Source: GWF2-38-69 sp965228125
GTDB lineage: Bacteria; Verrucomicrobiota; Lentisphaeria; Victivallales; GWF2-38-69
Reading direction: 5' to 3'
DNA length: 64,000 nt
Assembly (NCBI GenBank): GCA_965228125.1
Contig: OZ245791.1
Coordinates: 868,001 to 932,000, forward strand
The notes under the pieces were generated by a model. The model was given only the letters and a program-made list of their open reading frames with translations. It made no database searches and was not told where the DNA came from. The first letter of the stretch is position 1. Each line of letters opens with the position of its first letter. The translations under genes were made by a program, and so were the position numbers. Below, in pieces: positions 17,629 to 26,463 of this stretch.

Positions 17629-19077
17629 TTATTTCATTTCTCCTAATTTTCTTAATGGCTTGCCAGCCTTAAGATTGGCTTCAAGTTCTTCCAATGTAAT
17701 TCCTTTTGTTTCAGGAACAAAGAACTTAACGAACAATATTGCAAGTACGCAGAAAGCGCCGAAGAGATAGAATATTGAAGCATTACCGTATGACTGCATA
17801 AATGTAAGAGCGTTAGCCATCACAAGACCTGCAAATGTCCAGTTAACCATAGTAGTAATGGTCATACCTATTTCACGAACTTCCAGAGGGAATATTTCTG
17901 AGCACACCAACCATGCTACAGGACCCCAGGATACGGCAAACCCGAATATATATATGATTACAGCTACAAGAAGAACCGCCTTAGGACCTGAACCAATCAT
18001 TGCAGGATCTGAAACTTTTCCGATAGAATGGAAAGCCAAACCAGCAGCAATCATTGTTATAAGCATGCAAGCAGCACCTACATATAGCAATTTCTTTCTT
18101 CCCCATTTTTCTACAAGCTTAATAGCAGGGAAGGTAAAGAGCATATTTACGACAGGAACTGTCATCATAGCTATAATACCAGTCAGTCCGGCATAACCGA
18201 AAATAGTAGGAGCATAATAGATCATCATGTTTATACCTACCAACTGCTGGAACATTTGGAGAAGCACACCGACGATGATTATCTTGATAAAGTACCCTTT
18301 GAATATAATACTCAGACCAGCGCTCTTTCCACCAGAAAGAGTGTTTTCAATTTCTTTGATCTCGAAGTCAACTTCAGCTTGTGTGTTAAGGGTTCTCTGA
18401 AGATTTTTCATGGCCTCTTCTTTTCTGCCCTTCAACATAAGCCATCTTGGGCTTTCAGGAAGAATAAATGTTCCGAGGAACATAAGAACAGAAAAAAGTC
18501 CAACGACTAAGAACATTATCGGCAGAGCCACTACAGGATTAGTGATAAACTTAGCAATAAACACGTTTGAAAGGGAAATAAGGAATATACCGATTGTTAT
18601 CAAAAGCTGGAAAAGCGTACCCATAGCGCCGCGAATTGAAGCGGGAGCAGTTTCCGACAAGTAAAGAGGCACTACGAAAGAAGCTACGCCCACTGCAAAA
18701 CCTAAGCCGAAACGGCATGCGCTTAGAATTATAATCGGGGGTAAGAATGCTGAAATAACCGACCCTGCACTGAATAGAAAACCTGCAAACACCAAACTTT
18801 TCTTACGTCCGAGCATTCTGGCAAAAACTCCCGACAACAGAGCGCCAAGAATACCACCAGTAGCCAGAATAGCTGAATAATTTTCGCCACCCTTAACTCC
18901 AAGTTTATAAACATGGTCTATCGTGTCCAGTGAATTGGCTATAAATCCTTGATCCAAACCGAACAGAAGTCCGCCCATGGCAGCGACAAAACATATAAAA
19001 TAGACTATCGTTTTGTAACCACCTTCAGGTTTGCCAACTGGCGCGCCTGATTTGTTTGTCATTACTATTTGTGCCAT
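17629..19077 (-). CDS. Sugar porter family MFS transporter (GLUT/XylE type), second copy
   Basis: A 482-residue paralogue of the neighbouring porter with the same signatures: GLDQGFIANSLD, RMLGRKKSLVFAG, PESPRWLMLKGRKEEA, QQLVGINMMIYYAPTIF, EKWGRKKLLYVG, GPVAWLVCSEIFPLEVRE and PETKGITLEELE. Twelve membrane segments are evident. The ribosome site AAGGAGATTGTTAG precedes the ATG. The pair probably arose by tandem duplication followed by divergence, because conserved signatures are shared but loops differ. A palindrome overlaps its promoter, so it may be separately regulated. Substrate unknown; myo-inositol, xylose and glucose are all possible for this family. Confidence 0.9.
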   Translation of the reverse strand: MAQIVMTNKSGAPVGKPEGGYKTIVYFICFVAAMGGLLFGLDQGFIANSLDTIDHVYKLGVKGGENYSAILATGGILGALLSGVFARMLGRKKSLVFAGFLFSAGSVISAFLPPIIILSACRFGLGFAVGVASFVVPLYLSETAPASIRGAMGTLFQLLITIGIFLISLSNVFIAKFITNPVVALPIMFLVVGLFSVLMFLGTFILPESPRWLMLKGRKEEAMKNLQRTLNTQAEVDFEIKEIENTLSGGKSAGLSIIFKGYFIKIIIVGVLLQMFQQLVGINMMIYYAPTIFGYAGLTGIIAMMTVPVVNMLFTFPAIKLVEKWGRKKLLYVGAACMLITMIAAGLAFHSIGKVSDPAMIGSGPKAVLLVAVIIYIFGFAVSWGPVAWLVCSEIFPLEVREIGMTITTMVNWTFAGLVMANALTFMQSYGNASIFYLFGAFCVLAILFVKFFVPETKGITLEELEANLKAGKPLRKLGEMK

Positions 19078-19154
19078 CTAACAATCTCCTTTTTATTTTT
19101 ATTTTATGGTGATTAAATGTTATTTACGATAAAAAAACACGCCCTATTAAGCAT

Positions 19155-19190
19155 ATAGTATCCAACTTTAGTAATTGATTTCAATATCAA
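19155..19190 (-). promoter_or_regulatory. Promoter with overlapping palindromic operator for the second sugar porter
   Basis: Minus-strand -35 TTGAAA (19179-19184) and -10 TACTAT (19155-19160) are 18 bases apart. The -35 lies inside the palindrome TTGAT-N6-ATCAA (19175-19190). A dyad covering the -35 suggests repressor or CRP/FNR-class control. The half-site resembles FNR, but FNR spacing is four bases, not six. Confidence 0.4.
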
Positions 19191-19230
19191 TTCTCAAAAA
19201 AATGTTCTTAACCTCAGCAATAACCTTAGT

Positions 19231-19250
19231 GCGGCAGACATTCCTGCCGC
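19231..19250 (-). terminator. Hairpin downstream of hndD
   Basis: Perfect seven-base stem GCGGCAG (19231-19237) / CTGCCGC (19244-19250), starting eight bases after the hndD stop. There is no T tract, so it may be an mRNA 3'-end stabiliser or a Rho-independent terminator of low strength. Confidence 0.5.
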
Positions 19251-19257
19251 TTTGAAA

Positions 19258-21027
19258 TTACTTATAATATATAGGCCGAGGTACATACTTCGTATGCAAA
19301 TACTGATGCGATTTATGGCTCAAAGGTTTTTCCAAGAACTCTTCATAAAGTTTTTGAACTTCCTTATTCTCATGAGAACGTCTCAAATCACACTTTTCAT
19401 CATCATTGTATAAACCTTGTGAACGCTTAAGCCTTATCTTGTTTGTCACTTGATAAGGCTGGCCGCCGCCGGCAATACACCCGCCTTCACATGCCATAAC
19501 TTCTATGAAATCATAAGGCATGGCTTTTCCTGATTTCTTACACTCACGGAGCTCTTCGCATACTGCACGCACATTTCCTATGCCGTGAGCCACTGCGACT
19601 CTGACTTTCTTGCCATTCATGTCAACTTCTGCTTTCTTCACACCTTTTAGTCCGCGAACATCTTCTACTTCAATATGTTCGAGCTCTTTTCCTGTTACGA
19701 GAAAATAAGCTGTCCTTATTGCCGCTTCCATCACACCGCCGGTAGCTCCGAAAATCGTAGCAGCCCCTGTATAAGAACCAAGAATACTATCAGCTTTTTC
19801 GTCTTCCAACTCAAGAAGTTCCATCCCGCTGGTCTTTATCATTCTGACCAACTCACGAGTGGTAATTGACACATCTACATCCTGATACCCGCTGGATTGC
19901 ATATCGGCATTTCTGGCTATTTCATATTTCTTAGCTGTACAGGGCATAACAGAAAGCATAAATATCTTTGCAGGATCTATACCCATTTTCTGAGCATAGT
20001 ATGTCTTTGTCATAGCACCAACCATTTCATGAGGAGATTTGGCTGTAGAAAAATGTTCTATCAAATCAGGATAGTATTTTTCAAGGAAGTCTACCCATGC
20101 AGGGCAGCAACTCGTGATAAGAGGCAATGCGCCTTTCCCATGAACCAGCCTTTCAATAAGCTCAGAGCCTTCCTCCATAATCGTAAGGTCAGCTCCGAAG
20201 TTTGTGTCAAACACTGCTTTAAACCCAATCCTTCTGAAGAAAGCATACATCTTTTCGGTCAATATCACTCCGGGTTCAAGTCCAAACCCTTCACCCAAAG
20301 CCACTCTTACAGCAGGAGCTATTTGGACAACAGGATAGATTGTTTCGTCACGGAGGGTCAACCAAACCTGATTAGCCTGACTAAATTCAACTATAGCCCC
20401 TACAGGGCAATGAGCAGAGCATTGTCCGCACTTTACACACGGACTTTCATTAAGATCAATATCTCCTGCGGGAGCAATTCTGGCATTAAATCCCCTATCT
20501 AGGAACTCCAAAGCATGCACCTGTTGGATCTCCTGACAAACTTCTACGCACCTGCCGCAGCCAATACATTTCTGAGAGTCAATTACAACTGCTTTAGTAG
20601 AAGTATCGGTCTTGGAACCTTTAACCAGGGGATTGTATGGAACCGACCTTATTCCGAATTCTTCAGCAAGTTTCTGAAGTTCGCAATTGCCGTTTCTCAA
20701 GCATGTTAAACATAAGAAAGGATGAGTAGAAAGAATAAGTTCCAAAACATTTTTTCTGACTTCATACAGCTCGCCGTCGTGGGTAGTAATATCCATACCA
20801 TTTTCGACATACGTGCAGCAAGCTCTAATTAACTTCCTATTCCCTTTGATTTTTACCACGCATATCCCGCAATTAGCAGTAGGAGGCAGATCTTCGTGTT
20901 TGCATAATGTCGGGATCCTGACATGCGCAAGTTTTGAAGCCTCAAGTATTGTTAATTGGGAACTAACATGATAGTCTTTTCCGTTGATTTTTATATCAAC
21001 CATCTTACCTGTAATATCTTGAGTCAT
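19258..21027 (-). CDS. hndD: [FeFe] hydrogenase catalytic subunit (HndD type)
   Basis: A 589-residue hydrogenase large subunit that interconverts H2 with protons and electrons at the H-cluster. Domains in order: 2Fe-2S ferredoxin-like (CKHEDLPPTANCGICVVK), a His-ligated 4Fe-4S region (THPFLCLTCLRNGNCELQ), two 4Fe-4S ferredoxin motifs (CIGCGRCVEVCQ and CVKCGQCSAHCPVGA), then H-cluster motifs L1 TSCCPAWVDF, L2 MPCTAKKYE and L3 EVMACEGGCIAGGGQPY, and the short C-terminal small-subunit-like tail. All four H-cluster cysteines are present. It is the last gene of hndABCD, so the enzyme is probably the soluble NAD(P)-linked, possibly electron-bifurcating type. The maturases HydE, HydF and HydG are not in the window. 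Confidence 0.95.
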   Translation of the reverse strand: MTQDITGKMVDIKINGKDYHVSSQLTILEASKLAHVRIPTLCKHEDLPPTANCGICVVKIKGNRKLIRACCTYVENGMDITTHDGELYEVRKNVLELILSTHPFLCLTCLRNGNCELQKLAEEFGIRSVPYNPLVKGSKTDTSTKAVVIDSQKCIGCGRCVEVCQEIQQVHALEFLDRGFNARIAPAGDIDLNESPCVKCGQCSAHCPVGAIVEFSQANQVWLTLRDETIYPVVQIAPAVRVALGEGFGLEPGVILTEKMYAFFRRIGFKAVFDTNFGADLTIMEEGSELIERLVHGKGALPLITSCCPAWVDFLEKYYPDLIEHFSTAKSPHEMVGAMTKTYYAQKMGIDPAKIFMLSVMPCTAKKYEIARNADMQSSGYQDVDVSITTRELVRMIKTSGMELLELEDEKADSILGSYTGAATIFGATGGVMEAAIRTAYFLVTGKELEHIEVEDVRGLKGVKKAEVDMNGKKVRVAVAHGIGNVRAVCEELRECKKSGKAMPYDFIEVMACEGGCIAGGGQPYQVTNKIRLKRSQGLYNDDEKCDLRRSHENKEVQKLYEEFLEKPLSHKSHQYLHTKYVPRPIYYK

Positions 21028-21041
21028 TATTTGTACTCCTA

Positions 21042-22808
21042 TTAACTGCGTTTAACCGCGCTGAATTTACATGAACTAAAACACTCTCCGCACTTAACGC
21101 ATTTGCTGTTGTCTATGATATGCGGCTTCTTCTTCTCTCCGGAAATACATTTCACAGGGCACTTCAAGGCACAAACTCCACAGCCAATGCACTTCTCTGG
21201 TATAATAGTATATAGTGCCAGATCTTTACACTTCCCTGTAGGGCACTTTTTATTAACCACATGTTCCAGATATTCATCTTCAAAATACTGCAATGCTGAT
21301 GCTACAGGGTTAGGGGTGGTCTGCCCGAGAGCGCAGAGCGAAGCCTTTTGCATAGCCATGCTTATATTGCGAATCTTCTGTATATCTTTCTTCTCACCAT
21401 TACCGGCAGCAATTTTGCTTACAATATCAAGCAATTGTTTCCCGCCGATACGGCAAGGTGCGCATTTCCCGCAAGACTCATCTACGGAGAACTGCAAATA
21501 GAATTTATTCACATCTACCATGCAATCTTCTTCATCCATCACGATAAGCCCGCCTGATCCCATCATTGAGCCGATTGACTGAAGAGACTCGTAATCAACG
21601 GACATGTCAAGGAATTTTTCCGGAATCACGCCTCCACCCGGGCCTCCTGTTTGAACGGCCTTGAATTTCTTATCATCCAACACACCGCCGCTGATATCGT
21701 AAACAATTTCTCTCAGGGTCGTTCCCATGGGCACTTCTATTAGTCCAGGGTTTTTAATCTTACCGGTAACAGCAAAAACTTTTGTCCCCTTTGACCTACC
21801 TACTCCGATAGAAGAGAACCATTTGGCTCCCTTTTCTATAATTGGAGGGATGTTAGCCCATGTTTCTACGTTATTAATAAATGTGGGTTTCTTCCAAAGG
21901 CCGGACTGAGATGGAAACGGCGGTCTCGGAGTCGGATTTCCGCGTTTTCCTTGTATTGATGCCATGAGAGCAGTTTCTTCACCGCAAACAAAGGCGCCAG
22001 CCCCCCATCTAAGCTCAATATTAAAACTAAAATCTGATCCCAATATATTCTTTCCAAGCAACCCGTACTCTCTTGCCGAAGCAAGCGCTATCTCAAGACG
22101 TTGAATTGCCAGAGGATATTCTGCTCTGATGTATATAAACCCTTCTGTGCACCCTACGGCATAACCACCGATAATCATTCCTTCAATTATCGTATGCGGA
22201 TCGCCCTCTAGTACACTCCTATCCATATAAGCGCCAGGATCGCCTTCATCCGCATTGCATATAACATACTTTTCTTCTCCGGGCTCTTTTCGGGTCAATT
22301 CCCATTTCATACCTGTAGAAAACCCTGCACCGCCTCTTCCTCTCAGTCCTGAATCTTTAACCTCCCCGATTATTTGCTCAGGAGTCATCTCGAAGATAGC
22401 TTTCTCCATAGCTTTATATCCGCCGCGAGCTATATACTCATCGATATTTTCAGGATTGATGTAGCCTACATTTCTAAGAACGACTTTAAACTGCTTACTA
22501 TGGGTATCCCGCTCAGGGACAGTTGCGATTTTGCTATCGAATTCGCATATAAATCTGTCAACTTCAGTCCCTGTAACAATTGCTTCAAAGATTTCCCCAA
22601 GGTCTTCCTGTTCAAATCCTTTATAAATAGTATCACTGGGAAGTATCCTGATTATCGGCTGAGAACTTGTCAAGCCTATATATGAACTTCTGTATACTTC
22701 CACTTTATCGGACAAATCTTTCTCATTTGTCTTTTTAACAAAATAATTATAAACAGCCTTGCTCTTTGCCGGATTTGGTTCCCAAACAAAAACATGTTGT
22801 TTTTCCAT
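21042..22808 (-). CDS. hndC: NADH/NADPH-oxidising flavoprotein subunit of hydrogenase (HndC/NuoF-like)
   Basis: A 588-residue subunit read from the ATG at 22808, which has a GAGGGAG ribosome site. The frame is open 13 codons further upstream but that would overlap hndB. It binds FMN and NAD(P)H: RGRGGAGFSTGMKWE, NADEGDPGAYMDRSVLEGDPH and VCGEETALMASIQG. A 4Fe-4S site follows (SCGKCAPCRIGG plus the later SLCALGQ cysteine), and two C-terminal ferredoxin motifs (CIGCGVCALKCPVKC and CVKCGECFSSCKFSA). The N-terminal thioredoxin-like domain, which in many homologues binds 2Fe-2S, has no cysteines here in its first 85 residues, so that cluster is probably lost. Spacing to hndD is 14 bases. Confidence 0.92.
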   Translation of the reverse strand: MEKQHVFVWEPNPAKSKAVYNYFVKKTNEKDLSDKVEVYRSSYIGLTSSQPIIRILPSDTIYKGFEQEDLGEIFEAIVTGTEVDRFICEFDSKIATVPERDTHSKQFKVVLRNVGYINPENIDEYIARGGYKAMEKAIFEMTPEQIIGEVKDSGLRGRGGAGFSTGMKWELTRKEPGEEKYVICNADEGDPGAYMDRSVLEGDPHTIIEGMIIGGYAVGCTEGFIYIRAEYPLAIQRLEIALASAREYGLLGKNILGSDFSFNIELRWGAGAFVCGEETALMASIQGKRGNPTPRPPFPSQSGLWKKPTFINNVETWANIPPIIEKGAKWFSSIGVGRSKGTKVFAVTGKIKNPGLIEVPMGTTLREIVYDISGGVLDDKKFKAVQTGGPGGGVIPEKFLDMSVDYESLQSIGSMMGSGGLIVMDEEDCMVDVNKFYLQFSVDESCGKCAPCRIGGKQLLDIVSKIAAGNGEKKDIQKIRNISMAMQKASLCALGQTTPNPVASALQYFEDEYLEHVVNKKCPTGKCKDLALYTIIPEKCIGCGVCALKCPVKCISGEKKKPHIIDNSKCVKCGECFSSCKFSAVKRS

Positions 22809-22821
22809 AATCAAAGCTCCC

Positions 22822-23202
22822 TCAGTCTTTATATATTTTCTTGCCAATGTCGCTTGTCGGCATAAAAATCGTATTAAAATTTACTATGCGTTTCTTTGTG
22901 AGATGCTCATTCATAATGAGTAGAGCCGTATTTTCATCCACATTGCCATAAAGTATATCCGGCATACCATCTACTTTTACGACCAAGTTTGGTTCGCAAA
23001 AACACATTCCAAGACACCCTGTCTTTTTTAACTCTATGTTGTCAAGCCCTTTTTCCTTCATTTCTGCTTCGAATAGCTTATATATAGCATCTCCACCTGC
23101 AGCTATCCCGCAAGTACCCATACTAATAACCACCTCTCCTCTGTAAGAAGACTTGTAATTAGCCCTAAACTTGGCAAGATCTCCTCTCTTCATTTTTTCC
23201 AT
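22822..23202 (-). CDS. hndB: Thioredoxin-like [2Fe-2S] subunit of hydrogenase (HndB type)
   Basis: A 126-residue protein read from the ATG at 23202, preceded by AGAGGAAC. An upstream in-frame start at 23241 would run into hndA and is less likely. The four cluster cysteines are in GTCGIAAGG and, about 40 residues later, GCLGMCFCEPN, the pattern of thioredoxin-like 2Fe-2S ferredoxins. It should shuttle electrons between the HndA/HndC diaphorase part and HndD. Only 16 bases separate it from hndA and 13 from hndC, as expected for one operon. Confidence 0.9.
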   Translation of the reverse strand: MEKMKRGDLAKFRANYKSSYRGEVVISMGTCGIAAGGDAIYKLFEAEMKEKGLDNIELKKTGCLGMCFCEPNLVVKVDGMPDILYGNVDENTALLIMNEHLTKKRIVNFNTIFMPTSDIGKKIYKD

Positions 23203-23218
23203 GTTAGTTCCTCTAAAA

Positions 23219-23701
23219 TTAAATTGCTTCTCTATATTCACTTATAATCTTAGGCAGGTCACCTTTCTTGAGGTTGCCGTATGTCTTGCCATTGATAATC
23301 ATCACTGGAGCAAGACCGCAACAACCTACACAACGAACCACTTCGATAGAAAAACTACCATCGTCTGTAACGCAATTTACTCCAATTCCCAATATCTTTT
23401 CAAGTTCGTCTATAAGGTCATTGCCTCCCTTGAGATAACAGGCCGTACCCATACAAACTGAGATTTGATTTTTGCCAGGTTTCTTAAGTTTAAAGATATG
23501 GTAGAAAGTTATAATGCCATAAATTTTCGCCAATGGAAGGTCTATCAGCCTGGACACCTCCATAGCTACGGCTCTAGGCACGAAACCATAAACTTCCTGA
23601 ACTTTGTGGAGAATCATTATCTCCTTGCCTTTCTTATCCTTCCACTCTTCGATGAAGTCCAGAAGGCGTGTGTCTAGTTGAACATCCTTTTGAGCTTTCA
23701 T
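23219..23701 (-). CDS. hndA: NuoE-like [2Fe-2S] subunit of hydrogenase (HndA type)
   Basis: A 160-residue protein from the ATG at 23701 (a TTG six codons upstream lies within the TTGGAGG ribosome site, so I reject it). NuoE fold features are an N-terminal helical bundle (LHKVQEVYGFVPRAVAMEVSRL), FYHIFKLKKPGKNQISVC, and the 2Fe-2S ligands in CMGTACYLKGG and RCVGCCGLAPV. It forms the diaphorase module with HndC. It is the first gene of hndABCD and is followed in order by hndB, hndC and hndD, the Desulfovibrio fructosovorans gene order. Confidence 0.93.
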   Translation of the reverse strand: MKAQKDVQLDTRLLDFIEEWKDKKGKEIMILHKVQEVYGFVPRAVAMEVSRLIDLPLAKIYGIITFYHIFKLKKPGKNQISVCMGTACYLKGGNDLIDELEKILGIGVNCVTDDGSFSIEVVRCVGCCGLAPVMIINGKTYGNLKKGDLPKIISEYREAI

Positions 23702-23823
23702 TAAATTATTAGCCTCCAACTTTGGTTTTTTATGTTTAAATCGACTTATTGTTAAAAATAATCACGGTCTTCGCTTTTTTTCTTACTCTAAACAAGGCAA
23801 GAAGCGACAACAACACTTTTTAT

Positions 23824-23852
23824 ATTATAAAGTATTTTCTATCGGCAACCAG
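23824..23852 (-). promoter_or_regulatory. Possible hndABCD promoter in the hndA upstream gap
   Basis: The 322-base gap 23702-24023 holds no convincing gene. On the minus strand it has a perfect TATAAT (23824-23829) about 120 bases before hndA, but with only a weak -35 (CTGGTT at 17 bases). It also holds the terminator at 23908-23948. Confidence 0.3.
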
Positions 23853-23907
23853 TAAAAGTACTAAATTATTCTATTTTAGAAAATCTCCCTCTCTCTTAAT
23901 TCTCTCT

Positions 23908-23948
23908 AAAAAAAACATGTTAAAGAGCAATATGGGCCCTTTAACATG
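23908..23948 (-). terminator. Intrinsic terminator ending the inositol operon
   Basis: Ten-base perfect stem CATGTTAAAG (23916-23925) / CTTTAACATG (23939-23948), followed on the minus strand by eight T residues. It lies about 75 bases after the original 3' end of the sugar-transporter gene, so it was the terminator of that transcription unit before the IS inserted. Confidence 0.85.
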
Positions 23949-24023
23949 CAGCCTGTTGTCTATAAAGCCAGAGCCGTTTGCTGATTATACGGATAACTCT
24001 ATATTCTTTTTTTGTTCCTTAAC

Positions 24024-24540
24024 TTACGAGAATTTAGTGTGTTTATGCAGCAGCCACCCTGTAAACAGTGCTAATACCAGCGCAGCGGCACAAATAATCG
24101 TTAACCAAAGATGATCAATAAATATTGCGGGTATTGCTGCCGAAAAGGCAAGAACTACAAAAACTCCTACTGCCACAATTACAATTGCTAAATCCCACCA
24201 ACGATAACCAGTATTCATCTTAGATACAGGATCTTCTCCGCCGACAGCGGCAAAAACATGCTTTTCGTCGAGATTATATCGACTGCATTCTTTCCTGACA
24301 GAAGCCTTCCAATGCGAATGTTCTTCTTCTGAAGCTTCTGCACTGCTAATAAGCGTAGCTCCAAAAATCATTATCAGGCATCCGACAATAGTCGCAACAA
24401 TCGTTACTACTCCATGGCCTGCAAAATTATGATACACTAATGCCGCCCATGCCAGGCCCCAAAGTTGGTTTGTATTGGACAAAGGTATACCTCGCCCTAT
24501 GCCGATATATTTGCAGGCGAACTGTTGAAAAATATCCCCT
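24024..24540 (-). pseudogene. 3' fragment of the IS-split sugar transporter
   Basis: The last 172 codons of the GRP/RhaT-type transporter whose 5' part is at 26464-27653. Bases 24118-24540 duplicate 26464-26886, so only 24024-24117 (the final 30 codons plus stop, with a last hydrophobic helix LTIICAAALVLALFTGWLL) is unique to this fragment. An open frame continues upstream into the IS left end (to 24587), but the fragment has no normal start and is presumably non-functional. Confidence 0.9.
24118..24540 (+). repeat. 423-bp target-site duplication, left copy
   Basis: Perfect copy of 26464-26886; outside bases differ (24117 a versus 26463 g; 24541 c versus 26887 a). Lies wholly within the transporter gene. 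Confidence 0.95.
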
Positions 24541-26463
24541 CCCGACTTCGGCGGTGGAATGATATTTTCCTGAGAAGCCAGCCTCAAGGTTTCAAAAAGT
24601 GGCCTTGTAGTGCCTAGTTATCTGCATAGATTCTTATTTCTTTAAAATTCCTATTGAACTTACTTTGAAATGCTCTTAAATTATAGGAATAAGAAAAAGG
24701 AAAAACAAAATGTTCATAAGAGTAAAAAGCACGCCGAACAGCCCGAGACTATCAGTTCAAATAGTTGAGAATGTGAGAGATGGAGAGAAGGTTAAACAGA
24801 AGATAGTCAGACATGTAGGCATAGCAGCCAACGACAATGAGCTCAAAATGCTCAAAGACATGGCTGAATATATCAAAGCTAACCTGGAGAATGAAAAAGA
24901 ACCGTATTTGATTGCTCCTGAAACAATGGCTGAGCTTGCCATAGAAGGCAGGAAACATAAGGAAGAAGTTCCTGATAATGTGAAACTCAAGGATGTGGAG
25001 GCCGTTCAGGATGTAGTAACTGGAATACACGATATTTACGGCGAAGTCTATCATGAGCTTGGCTTTGACAAGGTTATACCAAGACCAGCATCGCATGAGA
25101 ACGCTTTGAATAAGCTCTTTCATATTATAATGGGAAGAATAGCCTCGCCTGGCAGCAAAAGGCATACTGTGGAAATATTAGAGAGCAATTTTGGGATAAG
25201 CTTTTCTCTTGACTCGGTTTACAGGATGATGGACTTAATAGATGAAGAGTGCGTCAGAAGAATCAATATGTTTGCCAGGGATTCTGCTGAGCAGTTGCTC
25301 AAAGAAAAAGTCAGGGTGCTTTTTTATGATTGCACGACATTGTACTTTGAAAGTTTTACTCCAGATGAGCTTAAGCAAAATGGTTACAGCAAGGATTTGA
25401 TGTTCAATCAGCCGCAGGTATTGCTTGCTCTAATAGCTACTGTTGAAGGGCTTCCTCTGGGATATGAGGTATTTCCAGGCTCTACTTTTGAAGGAAATAC
25501 TCTCAGGACAATGATAGATAAGCTCAAAGATAATTATGATATTGAAAGCCTCACATTTGTAGCAGACAGCGCTATGCTCAGCTCCGCCAATTTGGCATAC
25601 CTGGAATCTGAAAAGATTAAGTACATAGTCGGATGCAGGATTAAGAACCAAAGCAAAGAGATAATATCCTCTATTCAGGATATATCATCCTATACCCAAC
25701 TTGGAAACGAAAAAGCAAAAGAGATAGCCATCGGCGATAAAAGAATCATTTCCACCTATAGTATAACAAGAGCTCAAAAAGACGCTAAAGATCGTGAGCA
25801 AAACATTTTAAGGATGAAGAAGAAACTTTCTGCCAGCAAAGATCCGAAATCCATGATAAGCAACTCCGGTTATAAGAAATACCTAAAACTCAAGGGCGAC
25901 TCGGAAATAGAAATCGACGAAGAGAAGATAGTCCAGTCAGCAAAATTTGACGGCCTTCATGCAGTAGTAACTAATGATATGGAAATTAGCCTCGAGGAAA
26001 TAAATGAACAATACCATAACTTATGGCAGATAGAAGAGTGCTTCAGGATAACCAAGCACGACCTCAAGATAAGGCCAATATTCCATTGGACTCCCAATAG
26101 GATAAGAGCGCACATAGCAATATGCTTTATGTCGCTTGTCTGCGTAAGGCATGTAAGTTATAGAATTAAACTACAACATGAAGCCATGTCCCCTGAAAGA
26201 ATAAGGACAGCATTGCTCTCATCAAACTTGAGAATTGTAAGGCACAAGAAAACCAACCACCACTACGCGATACCTTCCAACGCCTCTCCAGAAGCAGTAA
26301 AAATCCACAAGATATTCGGAAAAGACTACTCCAAAACACCATTTGCTATAAATATCAGCAAATAAAACTCTTATCAACTATTGCCAGAAATAATGTAGTG
26401 CCTAGAAAAAAGGCACTATTATTGCCTATCAACATGTTATACAATTACACCGCCGAAGTCGGG
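24541..26463 (+). mobile_element. IS1634-family insertion sequence, copy 2
   Basis: 1923 bp with the same 16-bp terminal inverted repeats and the same encoded protein as the copy at 7105-9027. It is inserted in the opposite sense to the transporter it interrupts and flanked by 423-bp perfect direct repeats. The left and right IS ends match copy 1 base for base wherever I compared them. Confidence 0.95.
24710..26365 (+). CDS. IS1634-family DDE transposase, second identical copy
   Basis: 551 residues, identical in sequence to the transposase at 7274-8929, with the same D-D-E residues (207, 286, 442). Protein identity between the two copies implies very recent transposition. Confidence 0.95.
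   Translation: MFIRVKSTPNSPRLSVQIVENVRDGEKVKQKIVRHVGIAANDNELKMLKDMAEYIKANLENEKEPYLIAPETMAELAIEGRKHKEEVPDNVKLKDVEAVQDVVTGIHDIYGEVYHELGFDKVIPRPASHENALNKLFHIIMGRIASPGSKRHTVEILESNFGISFSLDSVYRMMDLIDEECVRRINMFARDSAEQLLKEKVRVLFYDCTTLYFESFTPDELKQNGYSKDLMFNQPQVLLALIATVEGLPLGYEVFPGSTFEGNTLRTMIDKLKDNYDIESLTFVADSAMLSSANLAYLESEKIKYIVGCRIKNQSKEIISSIQDISSYTQLGNEKAKEIAIGDKRIISTYSITRAQKDAKDREQNILRMKKKLSASKDPKSMISNSGYKKYLKLKGDSEIEIDEEKIVQSAKFDGLHAVVTNDMEISLEEINEQYHNLWQIEECFRITKHDLKIRPIFHWTPNRIRAHIAICFMSLVCVRHVSYRIKLQHEAMSPERIRTALLSSNLRIVRHKKTNHHYAIPSNASPEAVKIHKIFGKDYSKTPFAINISK

Noticed and set aside
23749..24114. A 121-codon plus-strand frame in the hndA/transporter gap
   Set aside because: It runs across the perfect terminator hairpin at 23916-23948 and into the transporter fragment on the other strand, has no ribosome site and a low-complexity composition.
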